DNA of 40,418 nucleotides from CAYMRL01 sp964398985 (GCA_964398985.1 CAYNOS010000022.1:1-40418), one strand, 5' to 3'; counted from the first letter of the stretch, positions 21,635 through 30,637 are shown. Translations and numbers: made by a program. Notes: generated by a model from the letters alone, not told the origin.

Positions 21635-23503
21635 TCACACGGGCACGGCGGCATAGACCGTCGTGCCCGTGTCAGCGCTGGCGGTCAGCTCGAACCGGCC
21701 ACCGCGGTCGGTGACGCGCTCACGCATCTGGATCAACCCGAGGCCGCCGGCGCTGGTCACGCGGTCGCCTATCGAGTCCTTGTCGAAGCCGATCCCGTCG
21801 TCGCTCACCTCGACGAACGCCATCCCGTCGGGGGCGGTTCCGAGGGTCACCTTGACGGCGCGGGCGCGCGAGTGCTTGGCGACGTTGTGCATGGCCTCCT
21901 GGAAGATCCTGAAGAGCACGGTTTCGGACTTGACCGACAGCGGTGGCAGCACACCGGTCTCCAACTCAGCCCGGATGGCGTTCTGAGGACCGAAGTCCGC
22001 CAGGTACATGCGGATGGTCTCGACGAACCCGTGACGCTCGAGGTCAACCGGCCGCAGCGCGAACAGCGAACGCCGCAGTTCCTTGATCGTCTCGCGCACG
22101 GTCTCGCGCGCGGTCTCCAGCTCGGCGACCGCCTTGGCGGGGTCGCGCTCCTTCAGGCGCGCCACCAGGTCGAGCTTGAGTGCCGTGAAGGCCAGCATCT
22201 GAGCGACGCCGTCGTGGATCTCGCGGGCGATGCGCGACCTCTCCTCGGTGATCGCCAGCTCCTCTGACTGCAGGTAGGCGCCGGCGTTGCGCACAGCCAA
22301 CGTCACCTGGTTGGCGAGCAGCCACAGGAACGGGATGCTGCCGGGATCGAAGTGCTGGCTCTGGGGATGCGCCAGCACGACCACCCCGAGCAGCTGATCC
22401 TGAGACCACAGCGGCAGCGCCACCGCACTGCCCGCCGACCGTAGGATCGGTCCCGCGGTCTCGCGCTGCTCTGGACGCAGGTTGGCGAGGATCAGTGGAT
22501 CGCGCCCGCTGGCTGCGGTGCCAACGATGCCTTCACCAACCCTCCAGGCGACGCTCTGGGAGCCGGACGGCACCCCTGCGGAAGTGGCGAGCTGTAAGAC
22601 GCCGCTCTCGTCGGCCAGGAAGACGCCACCGGAGCCGGCGTCGACGCGCGCCATCATCTGCTTCAGAACGGCCGCGAGGAGGCGCTCGAGGTTGCCTTCA
22701 GCCCGAATAGACCTGTCTACCTCGACCAGCGTGAGCAGGTCGCGCGTGCGCAAGCGGATCGCCTCGGCCGCGGCCGAGAACTGGGCGGCAAGGATGCTGA
22801 ACGCTTCGACCTGACGCTCGTCCGGCTCGGTGTCGTAGTAGGCGTGCAGCGAGCCTTCGGGAGTTCCGCCCCAAGCCAGCGGGCGGCTGAGCACGCCGAG
22901 CCGGCGCCCGGCCCTCTCCAGAACGCCCTTGATGGTGGCGTGACGCCCTTCGCCGGCGCGCTCCTGCGCAGCGCGGTCGCGCGCCAGGACGTCCTTCTCG
23001 AGCTCGTCATCGAGGTTGACCCTATGACTGATGCCGAGCCCAGGCGGACCGACGATCAACGCCACCGCCACCGCGCCGGTGACGCTGGTCACGCCGCGTG
23101 CGACCGCGTCGACGGTGGTCTCGAGATCGGGCGCGGCCGCGAAGCGGGCCGTCACCTCGTGGATCGAGCCGAGCAGCTCGTGGCTGGCCGTCACCTCTTC
23201 GAGCAGCCTGCCCATCTCGACTTGGGCCAGCTCGTGCAGGCGCACCTCGCGGGCGATCCAGTTGAGCGTGATGAATGTTGCCAGCGGTCCGAGCACCGAG
23301 TAGAACAAGACCTGCGCCCAGAACTGGAACGCGTCGCCGCCACGAGGGATGACTTGGGTCTGCCACAGGAGCACGACCGCGACGATGAGCAAGGGCAGCC
23401 ACACTCTCGCCAAGCGGATGCGCTCGTAAAGGCCGCCGCGGGGGCCGAGGCTGGCGGCTGCTGGCGGCGTCGTCGCGGGGTCGTCGCTCACGCTGCCTCG
23501 CAT
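21635..23503 (-). CDS. NarX/DegS-type sensor histidine kinase with GAF domains
   Basis: The 622-residue membrane sensor has two N-terminal helices (about 30-48 and 58-80), a predicted coiled segment, and two GAF-like regions (about 110-260 and 265-410). The HisKA_3 dimerisation helix with REIHDGVAQML (His430) and a HATPase_c domain follow. The ATPase shows the N-box HNVAKH (Asn540), DDGIGF and GGLGLIQMRER. Such kinases phosphorylate NarL/LuxR-type regulators; none is encoded nearby. The stimulus is unknown. ATG 23503 is used, but TAACAT overlapping it looks like a -10 box, which would move the start to GTG 23491. The 3' end contains a 15-bp inverted repeat covering the stop codon. Confidence 0.9.
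   Translation of the reverse strand: MRGSVSDDPATTPPAAASLGPRGGLYERIRLARVWLPLLIVAVVLLWQTQVIPRGGDAFQFWAQVLFYSVLGPLATFITLNWIAREVRLHELAQVEMGRLLEEVTASHELLGSIHEVTARFAAAPDLETTVDAVARGVTSVTGAVAVALIVGPPGLGISHRVNLDDELEKDVLARDRAAQERAGEGRHATIKGVLERAGRRLGVLSRPLAWGGTPEGSLHAYYDTEPDERQVEAFSILAAQFSAAAEAIRLRTRDLLTLVEVDRSIRAEGNLERLLAAVLKQMMARVDAGSGGVFLADESGVLQLATSAGVPSGSQSVAWRVGEGIVGTAASGRDPLILANLRPEQRETAGPILRSAGSAVALPLWSQDQLLGVVVLAHPQSQHFDPGSIPFLWLLANQVTLAVRNAGAYLQSEELAITEERSRIAREIHDGVAQMLAFTALKLDLVARLKERDPAKAVAELETARETVRETIKELRRSLFALRPVDLERHGFVETIRMYLADFGPQNAIRAELETGVLPPLSVKSETVLFRIFQEAMHNVAKHSRARAVKVTLGTAPDGMAFVEVSDDGIGFDKDSIGDRVTSAGGLGLIQMRERVTDRGGRFELTASADTGTTVYAAVPV
21637..21672. terminator. Strong inverted repeat between convergent rpmE and kinase genes
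   Basis: ACACGGGCACGGCGG (21637-21651) pairs with CCGTCGTGCCCGTGT (21658-21672) over 15 bp with one G-U and a 6-nt loop. It includes the last base of the kinase stop codon and its last 11 codons, and lies 61 nt after the rpmE stop. It could end rpmE transcription or protect a 3' end. No U-tract is present on either strand, so an intrinsic terminator is not proven. Confidence 0.5.
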
Positions 23504-23547
23504 GTTACGACTGTGGCGCCGGGAACCGGGAAGCGAGCGGTCTCGGT

Positions 23548-23553
23548 TACACT
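23548..23553 (+). promoter_or_regulatory. Candidate -10 box TACACT, leaderless start of the TraB-family gene
   Basis: TACACT ends 5 nt before ATG 23559 and there is no Shine-Dalgarno. This supports ATG 23559 rather than an upstream in-frame codon at 23502. No recognisable -35. Confidence 0.4.
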
Positions 23554-23558
23554 CGCCC

Positions 23559-24806
23559 ATGACTTCGTTGGACCCGGGCGTGGCTGCCGCCGAGGCTGCA
23601 TCTTCCCCCGCGCTGACCTCCCAGCCGACCGAGACGGTCGTCGTTGGCGACGTTCGCTTCACGCTGCTTGGCACCGCGCACGTCTCCAAGACGAGCGCCG
23701 AAGCCGTCGAGGAGTTGATCGAGTCGGGCACCTTCGACACGGTGGCCATCGAGCTCGACGCCGGCCGCAAGGCGGTGCTGGAGGACCCCGACCGGTGGGC
23801 CAAGACCGACCTGCTGAAGGTGCTCAGGGAAGGCAGGGCCGGCATGATGGCGGTCAACCTCGCCCTGTCGGCGTTCCAGCAGCGCCTCGCCGATCAGTTC
23901 GGGATCGAGCCCGGCGCGGAGATGAGAGCGGCCATCGCGGCCGCACGGAACCGCTCCCTCGGTCTCCTGCTGATCGATCGCGACATCGGCGTGACCCTCA
24001 AGCGGGTGACGGCGAACGTCGGCTGGTGGCAACGCATGAACCTCTTCGCGGGTCTGCTGGCATCGATGATCACCAACGAGAAGATCGACGAGGGCGAGAT
24101 CGAGCGACTCAAGGAAGGCGACGTCCTGGAGTCGACGTTCAGCGAGTTCGCTGAGCGCTCGGAGCGCATCTACCGCCCGCTCATCTCGGAGCGCGACGAG
24201 TACATGGCCATCAAGCTGCTCGAGTACGCGCGTGCGCAGCCCAGCGGCACGCCGCGCGAGGTGCTGGTGGTCGTCGGCGCCGGGCACCTGAAGGGGCTGG
24301 TCTCGCACCTCGAGGCAGGTTCGCTCGACGCTTCGGGCCTCGCGGAACTGACCCGCGTCCCGCCGCCAAGCCGTGTCACCAAGGCGCTGCCGTGGTTGAT
24401 CCTGGTGGTGGTGCTGGTCGGCTTCGTCATCGGGTTCCTGCAGAGCCCTGGCGTCGGGCTGCAGCTGCTGGCCGACTGGTCGTTGGTGACCGCGGTGATG
24501 GCGGCGATCGGCACCACCATCGCCCTGGCCCATCCGGTGACGGTGCTGGCGACCGCGGTGGCGGCCCCCTTCACGACGCTCAACCCGCTGCTGGGCGCCG
24601 GCTTCGTGGCCGCCGGCGTCGAGCTGTGGCTGCGCAAGCCGAACGTCGGCGACTTCCAGGCTCTCCGCAAGGACGTCACCACGCTCCGAGGTTGGTGGCG
24701 CAACCGCGCCGCTCGCGTGCTGCTGGTCTTCATCCTGTCGACTCTCGGCGCCTCGCTCGGCACCTGGCTGGCGGGAGCCCGGCTTTTCGGCCGCCTCCTG
24801 GGCTGA
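23559..24806 (+). CDS. TraB/PrgY-family membrane protein
   Basis: The 415-residue protein has an N-terminal TraB domain with the signature LLGTAHVSKTSAEAV (about 36-50), VAIELDAGRK and the C-terminal VVVGAGHLKGLVSHL. It ends with about four membrane helices (about 275-410). In enterococci TraB/PrgY limits the action of a peptide pheromone, and a metalloprotease-like activity (conserved His/Glu) has been proposed for the fold. Chromosomal copies in other bacteria have no settled role. It is monocistronic, with the convergent TPR gene ending 4 nt after its stop. Confidence 0.85.
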   Translation: MTSLDPGVAAAEAASSPALTSQPTETVVVGDVRFTLLGTAHVSKTSAEAVEELIESGTFDTVAIELDAGRKAVLEDPDRWAKTDLLKVLREGRAGMMAVNLALSAFQQRLADQFGIEPGAEMRAAIAAARNRSLGLLLIDRDIGVTLKRVTANVGWWQRMNLFAGLLASMITNEKIDEGEIERLKEGDVLESTFSEFAERSERIYRPLISERDEYMAIKLLEYARAQPSGTPREVLVVVGAGHLKGLVSHLEAGSLDASGLAELTRVPPPSRVTKALPWLILVVVLVGFVIGFLQSPGVGLQLLADWSLVTAVMAAIGTTIALAHPVTVLATAVAAPFTTLNPLLGAGFVAAGVELWLRKPNVGDFQALRKDVTTLRGWWRNRAARVLLVFILSTLGASLGTWLAGARLFGRLLG

Positions 24807-24810
24807 ACGC

Positions 24811-27198
24811 CTAAGGGGCTCCGTCGAGCGCCCACTGGGCGTAGGCATCGACGAACACGAAACGGCTCTGGCGTGCGCCGCTCGCCAACAGGTAGTCAAG
24901 GAAGCGCGCGACGTCGGAGCGCTGCGATCCCCTGAAGACCTCGCCACCGCTCTGTCCCGCGAAGGGCCCCAGCCCCACGGGCGGCAGCGCCTGCTCGGCG
25001 GCGTCGGCGGCGGCCGCGAGCTCGGCGAGCAGGACGCCGTAGAGCTCCTCCGGCGCGCCGAGCATGCTCGCCCCGTAGAGCGGGCTGCCGCTCTCGAGCG
25101 CCGACATCATCAGGCCGCGGCCGAGGAGCCCGCGCAGCGCTTGCCGCTCGCCCGCGACGCTCAGCGCCAGCTCGCCGGACGTGTTCTGCTCGTCGTTGGC
25201 GAAGGCTTCGAAGCGCAGCAGGTACTCGCCCGCCGGGAGGTCGTCTGGCAGCAGCAGCTCGAGGTCGTCGACCACGAACGCAACGGCACCCACCGGCAGG
25301 CTCAGTTCCCTTGCGCTGCTGACGATGGGCGCGCCGCCCCCCGCCGGCTGCAGGGTGACCGTCAGATCGACCCGCGCCGGCAGCGAGTCGCCGGGGGTCG
25401 AAAGCTCGAACACCGCGAACACCGGGTCGCCGGGGTGATAGGGAGCCGCGGCCGGGCCTCGGACCCCCAGCGTCACGCCCGGGGTACCGATGATCTCGAG
25501 CGGCGGCAGCGGCGCGGTGAGCGCCTCGATCTGCGCCTTCGCATCGCTGACGAACCCCTCCAGTGCCGGCTCATCCGCCGCCGAGGCCACGAACCGGGAG
25601 TAGGCCGTGCTGGCATCGGTGCGACGTCCGTCGGCTTGATAGAGGTAGGCGAGCGCGTACCTCACGCCCGGCTGGTCCGGGTAGAGGACCAGGGCGTTCT
25701 CGAGGTCGCTGATGGCTTCGTCGTCGATGCCCGGATCGCGCCGTGTGGCGGCGCGGTACGCCTCCATCGCCGCGTCGAGCCTGCCGGTGACCACGCGCGC
25801 CAGACCCAGGTTGTACGAGGCGATGTACTGGTTGGAGTCGAGTTCGAGGGCCCGGAGCGACGCCGCCTCGCTGCGCTCGAGGAAGCCAAGCAGGTAGAGA
25901 GCCCAGCCGAGGTTGGTCCAGTAGAGGTCCGAATCGGGCTCGAGCTCGACCGCAACACTGAGTACCTCGGCAGCCAATTGAGCCTCGTCGGCGTCGAACG
26001 CGAGGTACGACAGACGCTCGAGTGGGTAGGTGAGGAACGGCGAACTGCGCCTCAGCTCCTGGAGCGCGGAGCGTTCGCGAGCGGCGTCGCCGGCCGCGTT
26101 GGCGACCACTGACGCTCCCAGCAGCGCGGCGCTGCCGGCTTCGCGCCCGTCAGAGATGATCTCATCGAGCGCCGCTCCGAACGTCTGATCGCCCCGCGCG
26201 GCCAACAACGAAGCGTGCAGCGAGCGCCCATAGTGCAGCTCGCGCGCTGCCGCTGCCAGCAAGGCCTCGGCACGGGCGCGGTCGTTGACGCTGGCTGCGA
26301 TCACTCCCGACCACGCATCCGCCAGCGGCAGATCCGAGGCCTCTCTCAGCAGCGCGAACGCGCTCAGGCTCTGCTCCTCGGTGCGGCTGCTGGAGGCGAT
26401 GCTGAGCAGTGCGCGGCGCGCGAGTCGCGTCGAGTCCGAGGTCTCCGCGGCGCTGCCCGCGTCCCCCAGCACGGCGTCGAGGTCGGCGCGCAACGCGCCG
26501 GCCCTGGCCGGCGCGTCGGGCGCGTCGGCCACCTCGGCGAGCTCGATGGCGGCGTCCTCCAGGAGGCCGGCAGCGAGGTAGGCGACGGCCGTGACGTAAC
26601 CGGCATAGGGATGCTGCCGCTCGCTGGTCAAGCGCGCGATCTGCCGCGTGGCACCGGCCTCGCCAGAGACCAGCTCCAACGTCTCGCCGGTGACCTCCTC
26701 GGCGAGCGCGGCAGCCACGTTGGCGCCGAGCCAGACGAGCCGATCTAGGCGACCGGCGTCGCCCTGCAGTTCCACCGTGCGGATGCCGCCGGCATGGGCC
26801 AGGTACAGGTCCAGCCAGGCTCCGTCGTCTTGCAGGCGCAGGCCGCCGGTGACCGCCACGTCGACCCCGGTGCCGCCGCGAAGGATGTCTGCCCCGGCAG
26901 CGCCTGACACGGCTACCGGCCCGACGAGGCGCTCCAAGCTCACGAAGCCGTCAGCCACGACCGTCGGCGGCACCGCGCCGGCGGCCACCTCGGGCCCGAT
27001 GACGAGGGCGCCGGCAGCATCGAGCAGAGCCGCCATCTCTTCGGCGACCGCCACGCCGAGCAGCGGGTCCTGACTTTCGAGGGGGTAGATGAGCAAGCTG
27101 GCCGCCAACGACCAGCCGGCAAGCGAGGCTGCACAGGCGGTTACGAGAAGGCGAAGAGCCGCCTTCGGAAGCTTTGCGAACTGGTGGTTACGGGACAC
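24811..27198 (-). CDS. Exported TPR-repeat protein, unknown function
   Basis: The 795-residue protein begins with a signal peptide (LPKAALRLLVTACAASLAGWSLAA, read around 10-33). Residues 40-170 form an alpha/beta domain with LLGVAVAEEMAALLDAAGA, loosely like periplasmic TolB/CsgG N-domains. Residues 190-560 are alpha-helical, with canonical TPR pairs near 410-500 (SDLYWTNLGWALYLLG, NQYIASYNLGLARVVTG) and VRYALAYLYQADG near 520. Residues 575-680 look like a beta-sandwich (VDLTVTLQPAGGG, GEYLLRFEAFAND). The C-terminal 100 residues are unassigned. GTG 27198 is supported by TAGCCT 6 nt upstream. A scaffold or envelope role is a guess from the architecture. Confidence 0.8.
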   Translation of the reverse strand: MSRNHQFAKLPKAALRLLVTACAASLAGWSLAASLLIYPLESQDPLLGVAVAEEMAALLDAAGALVIGPEVAAGAVPPTVVADGFVSLERLVGPVAVSGAAGADILRGGTGVDVAVTGGLRLQDDGAWLDLYLAHAGGIRTVELQGDAGRLDRLVWLGANVAAALAEEVTGETLELVSGEAGATRQIARLTSERQHPYAGYVTAVAYLAAGLLEDAAIELAEVADAPDAPARAGALRADLDAVLGDAGSAAETSDSTRLARRALLSIASSSRTEEQSLSAFALLREASDLPLADAWSGVIAASVNDRARAEALLAAAARELHYGRSLHASLLAARGDQTFGAALDEIISDGREAGSAALLGASVVANAAGDAARERSALQELRRSSPFLTYPLERLSYLAFDADEAQLAAEVLSVAVELEPDSDLYWTNLGWALYLLGFLERSEAASLRALELDSNQYIASYNLGLARVVTGRLDAAMEAYRAATRRDPGIDDEAISDLENALVLYPDQPGVRYALAYLYQADGRRTDASTAYSRFVASAADEPALEGFVSDAKAQIEALTAPLPPLEIIGTPGVTLGVRGPAAAPYHPGDPVFAVFELSTPGDSLPARVDLTVTLQPAGGGAPIVSSARELSLPVGAVAFVVDDLELLLPDDLPAGEYLLRFEAFANDEQNTSGELALSVAGERQALRGLLGRGLMMSALESGSPLYGASMLGAPEELYGVLLAELAAAADAAEQALPPVGLGPFAGQSGGEVFRGSQRSDVARFLDYLLASGARQSRFVFVDAYAQWALDGAP

Positions 27199-27204
27199 GA
27201 ACTG

Positions 27205-27210
27205 AGGCTA
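27205..27210 (-). promoter_or_regulatory. Candidate -10 box TAGCCT, leaderless start of the exported TPR gene
   Basis: On the minus strand TAGCCT ends 6 nt before GTG 27198 and there is no Shine-Dalgarno. This fixes the start and indicates a transcript separate from the argR unit 60 nt upstream. Confidence 0.4.
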
Positions 27211-27257
27211 GCACGGGCCACGATGAGCCCGGGGGGTTGGGCGCAGGGGCCTCGCCG

Positions 27258-27716
27258 TCAGCCGCGCAGGGCCTCGAGCTCCTCGACGAGCTCCTGCGCC
27301 GCGCTCTGGCTGCGGGCGACCACCATGATCGCGTTCTGTCCGGCCAGCGTGCCGACGATCTCGTCGCGATCGAGCTTGTCGAGCACGAACGCGATGCCGG
27401 CCGCGTGGCCCTCGTCGGTGGCGATAACGAGGACGTTCTCGCCGCGGTCGACGCCGTGGACGAACTGCCTGAAGCGGTCCTTGAGCTCGCCCATGACGTC
27501 CTCTTGAGACGTCATCGGCGACACCCGGTAGCGATGTCGACCCTTGCCCGACGGCACGCGGACCAGTCGCAACTCGGTGACGTCGCGGCTGACCGTCGCT
27601 TGCGTGACGCGGATGCCGTGCTGCGCCAGACGCTCGGCGATCTCGGCCTGGGTGGCGATGTACTCGCCCTCGACGATCTCGGCGATCAACCGCTGGCGAT
27701 GGTCCTTGCTGGGCAT
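27258..27716 (-). CDS. argR: Arginine repressor ArgR/AhrC
   Basis: ArgR is a hexameric, arginine-dependent regulator of arginine synthesis and breakdown. The 152-residue product shows the N-terminal winged helix (LIAEIVEGEYIATQAEIAERL, read around 10-30, then QATVSRDVTELRLVRV) with the recognition-helix SR, and the C-terminal trimerisation/arginine-binding domain. The latter has GENVLVIATDEGHAAGIAFVLD and DEIVGTLAGQNAIMVVA, where GT(L/I)AG-x-(N/D) is the arginine-binding signature. ATG 27716 lies 10 nt after the rpoZ stop. No arginine pathway gene or clear ARG box is in the window. Confidence 0.94.
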   Translation of the reverse strand: MPSKDHRQRLIAEIVEGEYIATQAEIAERLAQHGIRVTQATVSRDVTELRLVRVPSGKGRHRYRVSPMTSQEDVMGELKDRFRQFVHGVDRGENVLVIATDEGHAAGIAFVLDKLDRDEIVGTLAGQNAIMVVARSQSAAQELVEELEALRG

Positions 27717-27726
27717 GGGCGTCGAC

Positions 27727-28038
27727 TCAGTCGCGCAGGTCCTCGTCGTCGTCGTCCGACATCGGGGTGTACGAGGTCGGCGACTCGACGCGCTTCGGCT
27801 CGACGGCGCGCCTCAGTTCCTCGAGCGCCGGGAGACCGTCTCCCCACGCGAGCTGGTCGCTGATCTCCAGTTCCTTCATCGCCAGCGTCACCGTGTTCTG
27901 CCCAGCGGGCAGCTCGTCGACCGCGAGGACGGTCGGGATGCCCAGCTTCAACTGCGCGGCCCGCCGCGCGACGACCATCGACAACCGATACCGGGAGTCG
28001 GTGAGCGATAACAGCTTGTCGTAACCTTCTTGCGCCAC
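27727..28038 (-). CDS. rpoZ: RNA polymerase omega subunit
   Basis: Omega assists assembly of RNA polymerase by holding beta prime. The 103-residue product has YDKLLSLTDSRYRLSMVVARRAAQL, read in two parts around 6-30, which is the diagnostic omega block. A middle region with NTVTLAMKEL and an acidic C-terminal tail SDDDDEDLRD follow. GTG 28038 has a good Shine-Dalgarno TAGGAGG upstream (28044-28050 on the plus strand). It lies between gmk and argR on the same strand; gmk-rpoZ adjacency is widespread. Confidence 0.94.
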   Translation of the reverse strand: MAQEGYDKLLSLTDSRYRLSMVVARRAAQLKLGIPTVLAVDELPAGQNTVTLAMKELEISDQLAWGDGLPALEELRRAVEPKRVESPTSYTPMSDDDDEDLRD

Positions 28039-28104
28039 TTGCGCCTCCTAAAGCGGTCGATTGTACAGCATCGAGGACGCCTCGCCCGCGTTCCGGCGCC
28101 GACA

Positions 28105-28773
28105 TCAACCTCCGGTCAGACGCGCCAATTCGACGGGGTTGAGTCGACTGGTGCGCGCCCGCTCGGCGCGGATGATGCTGACGAAGAGCTCGACAGCGTG
28201 AGACAGGTCGTCGTTGACGATCAGGTAGTCGAACTCCTGGATGGCGCGGATCTCGTCACGAGCCCTCGCCAGGCGTTTCTGGATCTTCGCCTCGTCGTCC
28301 GTCCCGCGCCCCCGGAGACGGCGTTCGAGCTCGGCCAAGGATGGCGGCGCGATGAACACCATCACGGCCTCGGGAAGCCGCTCCTTGACCTGCCTGGCGC
28401 CTACCAGCTCGAGCTCGAGCAGTACGTCGCCGCCGGCGGCCAAGGTGTTCTCGACCGGCGCGAGCGGCGTGCCGTAGTAGTCGCCGACGTAGTCGGCATG
28501 CTCCAGCAACTCGCCGGCGGCCAGCATCGACTCGAAGCGCGGCCTGTCGACGTAGAAGTAGTGGAGCCCCTCGCGCTCGCCCGGCCGCCTGGCCCTGGTG
28601 GTGGCCGACACCGAGAAGTAGATGTCGTCGAGTTGGGGGATCGCGACCCTGCGAATCGAGTCCTTGCCTACGCCGGATGCGCCGGTCATCACGAACAGCG
28701 TGCCGCGGCGCTTGGCTTCTGCGGTGGCGCCCTCGGCCGGCTCCCGCGACGGTATTGCTGGTGGCTCGTTCAC
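28105..28773 (-). CDS. gmk: Guanylate kinase
   Basis: Gmk phosphorylates GMP to GDP. The 222-residue product shows the P-loop TGASGVGKDS (about 31-40), where Asp replaces the usual Gly or Ser after GK. It also has the GMP-binding blocks SVSATTRARRPGEREGLHYFYV and LLEHADYVGDYYGTP, and DVLLELELVGARQVKERLPEAV. The Asp resembles PhnN kinases, but the intact GMP site fits Gmk. GTG 28773 is used because upstream sequence, although open as a frame, lies in the divergent pyrG gene and control region. It heads gmk-rpoZ-argR. Confidence 0.94.
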   Translation of the reverse strand: MNEPPAIPSREPAEGATAEAKRRGTLFVMTGASGVGKDSIRRVAIPQLDDIYFSVSATTRARRPGEREGLHYFYVDRPRFESMLAAGELLEHADYVGDYYGTPLAPVENTLAAGGDVLLELELVGARQVKERLPEAVMVFIAPPSLAELERRLRGRGTDDEAKIQKRLARARDEIRAIQEFDYLIVNDDLSHAVELFVSIIRAERARTSRLNPVELARLTGG

Positions 28774-28895
28774 CTGTTGCCAGCGCCCTCCAAAGCGGTC
28801 CGAGTCGCGGCCCAGCACAGTGGGGCCGGAAGCCGCGCGCCTAAGTATCACACGCTGGCGTGCGAGGTGGCCCGCGGCCGGCGGAGTGCCAGCAG

Positions 28896-28904
28896 TGCTA
28901 GCAT
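28896..28904 (+). promoter_or_regulatory. Candidate extended -10 promoter (TGC-TAGCAT) of pyrG
   Basis: TGCTAGCAT matches TGn-TAnnnT. A leader of about 15-20 nt with Shine-Dalgarno AAGGTGAGGG precedes ATG 28927. On the opposite strand the 153-nt region must also hold the gmk promoter; GATACT (about 28849-28854) is a weak candidate. Confidence 0.4.
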
Positions 28905-28926
28905 GCAGTCCCGGGAAGGTGAGGGA

Positions 28927-30618
28927 ATGGACACCAAGTACATCTTCGTCACCGGCGGGGTGGTCTCCAGCCTCGGCAAGGGGATCTCGACTTCCAGCAT
29001 CGGGGCCTTGCTGAGAGCTCGCGGCTACCGAGTGACGGCCGTCAAGATCGATCCGTACGTCAACGTCGATGCCGGCACCATGCGGCCTTACGAGCACGGC
29101 GAGGTCTTCGTAACCAACGACGGCGCCGAGACCGACCTCGACATCGGCACCTACGAGAGGTTCCTCGACGTCGACCTGGCGCGCCGCAACAACGTCACGA
29201 CCGGCCAGGTGTATCTCTCGGTGATCGAGCAGGAGCGTCGCGGCGCCTACCTCTCGCAGACGGTTCAGGTCATCCCCCACGTGACCGACGAGATCAAGAA
29301 CCGCATCAGCGAGGCGGCGGCCGCGGTCGACGCCGAGATCGTGCTGGTCGAGGTTGGCGGCACCGTGGGGGACATCGAGTCGCTGCCGTTCCTGGAAGCC
29401 ATCCGGCAGTTCCGGTTCGAGAAGGGCCGCAACAACACCCTGTATTTCCACGTCACCTTGGTGCCGTACCTCGGCGCCAGCGAGGAGCACAAGACCAAGC
29501 CGACGCAGCACTCGGTCGCCACCCTGCGCAGCGTGGGCATCCAACCGGACGCGTTGATACTGCGCTCGCGCAGTCCGGTCCCGAACGAGGCCCTCAGCAA
29601 GATCGCGCTGTTCACGAACGTCGAGCCGCAGGCCGTGTTCAACGCCTTCGACGCCGACTTCGTCTACGGCGTGCCCGAGATGCTCGAGCAGCAGGGCATC
29701 GGTCGCTACGTCGAAGCCATGCTCGAGCTCGAGCGCGTCACCCCCGAGCTGCGCGTGTGGCAGGAGGCCGTGCGGATCCTCAGGCACCCTGAGCGGGTGG
29801 TGCGCATCGCCGTCGTCGGCAAGTACGTCGCGATGCCCGACGCCTACCTGAGCCTCCTGGAAGCGCTGAAGCATGCCGGCATCGCGAACCGCGCGGCGGT
29901 CGAGGTCAACTGGGTCAACGCCGAGGATCTCGTCCAAGGCGACATCGACAGCCTTGCTGAGTTCGACGGCATCCTCGTGCCCGGCGGCTTCGGCGTGCGC
30001 GGCATCGAAGGCAAGGTGCGCGCCGCCCAGTTCGCTCGCGAGCAGCGCATCCCCTACCTCGGCATCTGCCTCGGCATGCAGATCGCGGTGATCGAGTTCG
30101 CCCGCCACGTCGCTGACCTGGCCGGGGCCAACTCGACCGAGTTCGATCCATATACCCCCCACCCGGTGATCGATCTGATGCCGGAGCAGCTCGAGGTCGA
30201 GGACATGGGAGGCACCATGCGCCTGGGCAGCTGGCCGATGCAGATCCTTCCCGGCACCCTGCTCGAGACCCTCTACGACCCGCCTCCCAGCGGCACGGTG
30301 CACGAGCGGCATCGCCACCGCTACGAGGTCAACCCCGAGTACGTGGAGCGCTTGAAGGACGCCGGGCTCGAGGTCTCCGGCGTGACGCCGGGCATGGCCG
30401 GGCGCGGCGAGGGGCTCGTCGAGGCCGTCGAGCTGCCGCAGCACCCGTTCTTCCTTGGTGTGCAGGCGCATCCGGAGTTCACCTCGCGTCTGATGAGGCC
30501 CAGCCCGCCCTTCACCGGCTTCATCAGCGCGGCGGCAGAGCGCTCGAAGCTCCTCGGCGCGCAGCTCCCGGCCCACGAAGAGCTGGCCGCCGCCGAGCGC
30601 GGCGGGGCCGAGCACTGA
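28927..30618 (+). CDS. pyrG: CTP synthase
   Basis: PyrG aminates UTP to CTP using glutamine. The 563-residue protein has the synthase domain (1-270) with TGGVVSSLGKGISTSSIG, KIDPYVNVDAGTMRPYEHGEVFV and VEVGGTVGDIESLPFLEA. The class I glutaminase domain has LVPGGFGVRG, the nucleophile Cys381 in GICLGMQ, and QAHPEFTSR with the catalytic His. ATG 28927 gives the standard N-terminus MDTKYIFVTGG with a Shine-Dalgarno. The open frame continues upstream, but that part is not conserved. It is followed after 19 nt by udk, another pyrimidine gene. Confidence 0.97.
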   Translation: MDTKYIFVTGGVVSSLGKGISTSSIGALLRARGYRVTAVKIDPYVNVDAGTMRPYEHGEVFVTNDGAETDLDIGTYERFLDVDLARRNNVTTGQVYLSVIEQERRGAYLSQTVQVIPHVTDEIKNRISEAAAAVDAEIVLVEVGGTVGDIESLPFLEAIRQFRFEKGRNNTLYFHVTLVPYLGASEEHKTKPTQHSVATLRSVGIQPDALILRSRSPVPNEALSKIALFTNVEPQAVFNAFDADFVYGVPEMLEQQGIGRYVEAMLELERVTPELRVWQEAVRILRHPERVVRIAVVGKYVAMPDAYLSLLEALKHAGIANRAAVEVNWVNAEDLVQGDIDSLAEFDGILVPGGFGVRGIEGKVRAAQFAREQRIPYLGICLGMQIAVIEFARHVADLAGANSTEFDPYTPHPVIDLMPEQLEVEDMGGTMRLGSWPMQILPGTLLETLYDPPPSGTVHERHRHRYEVNPEYVERLKDAGLEVSGVTPGMAGRGEGLVEAVELPQHPFFLGVQAHPEFTSRLMRPSPPFTGFISAAAERSKLLGAQLPAHEELAAAERGGAEH

Positions 30619-30637
30619 GCCTGACCGCTGGCGTGGC

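Noticed and set aside
28105..28773. PhnN ribose 1,5-bisphosphokinase instead of guanylate kinase
   Set aside because: The P-loop GKDS resembles PhnN, but the GMP-binding blocks and the position before rpoZ fit Gmk.
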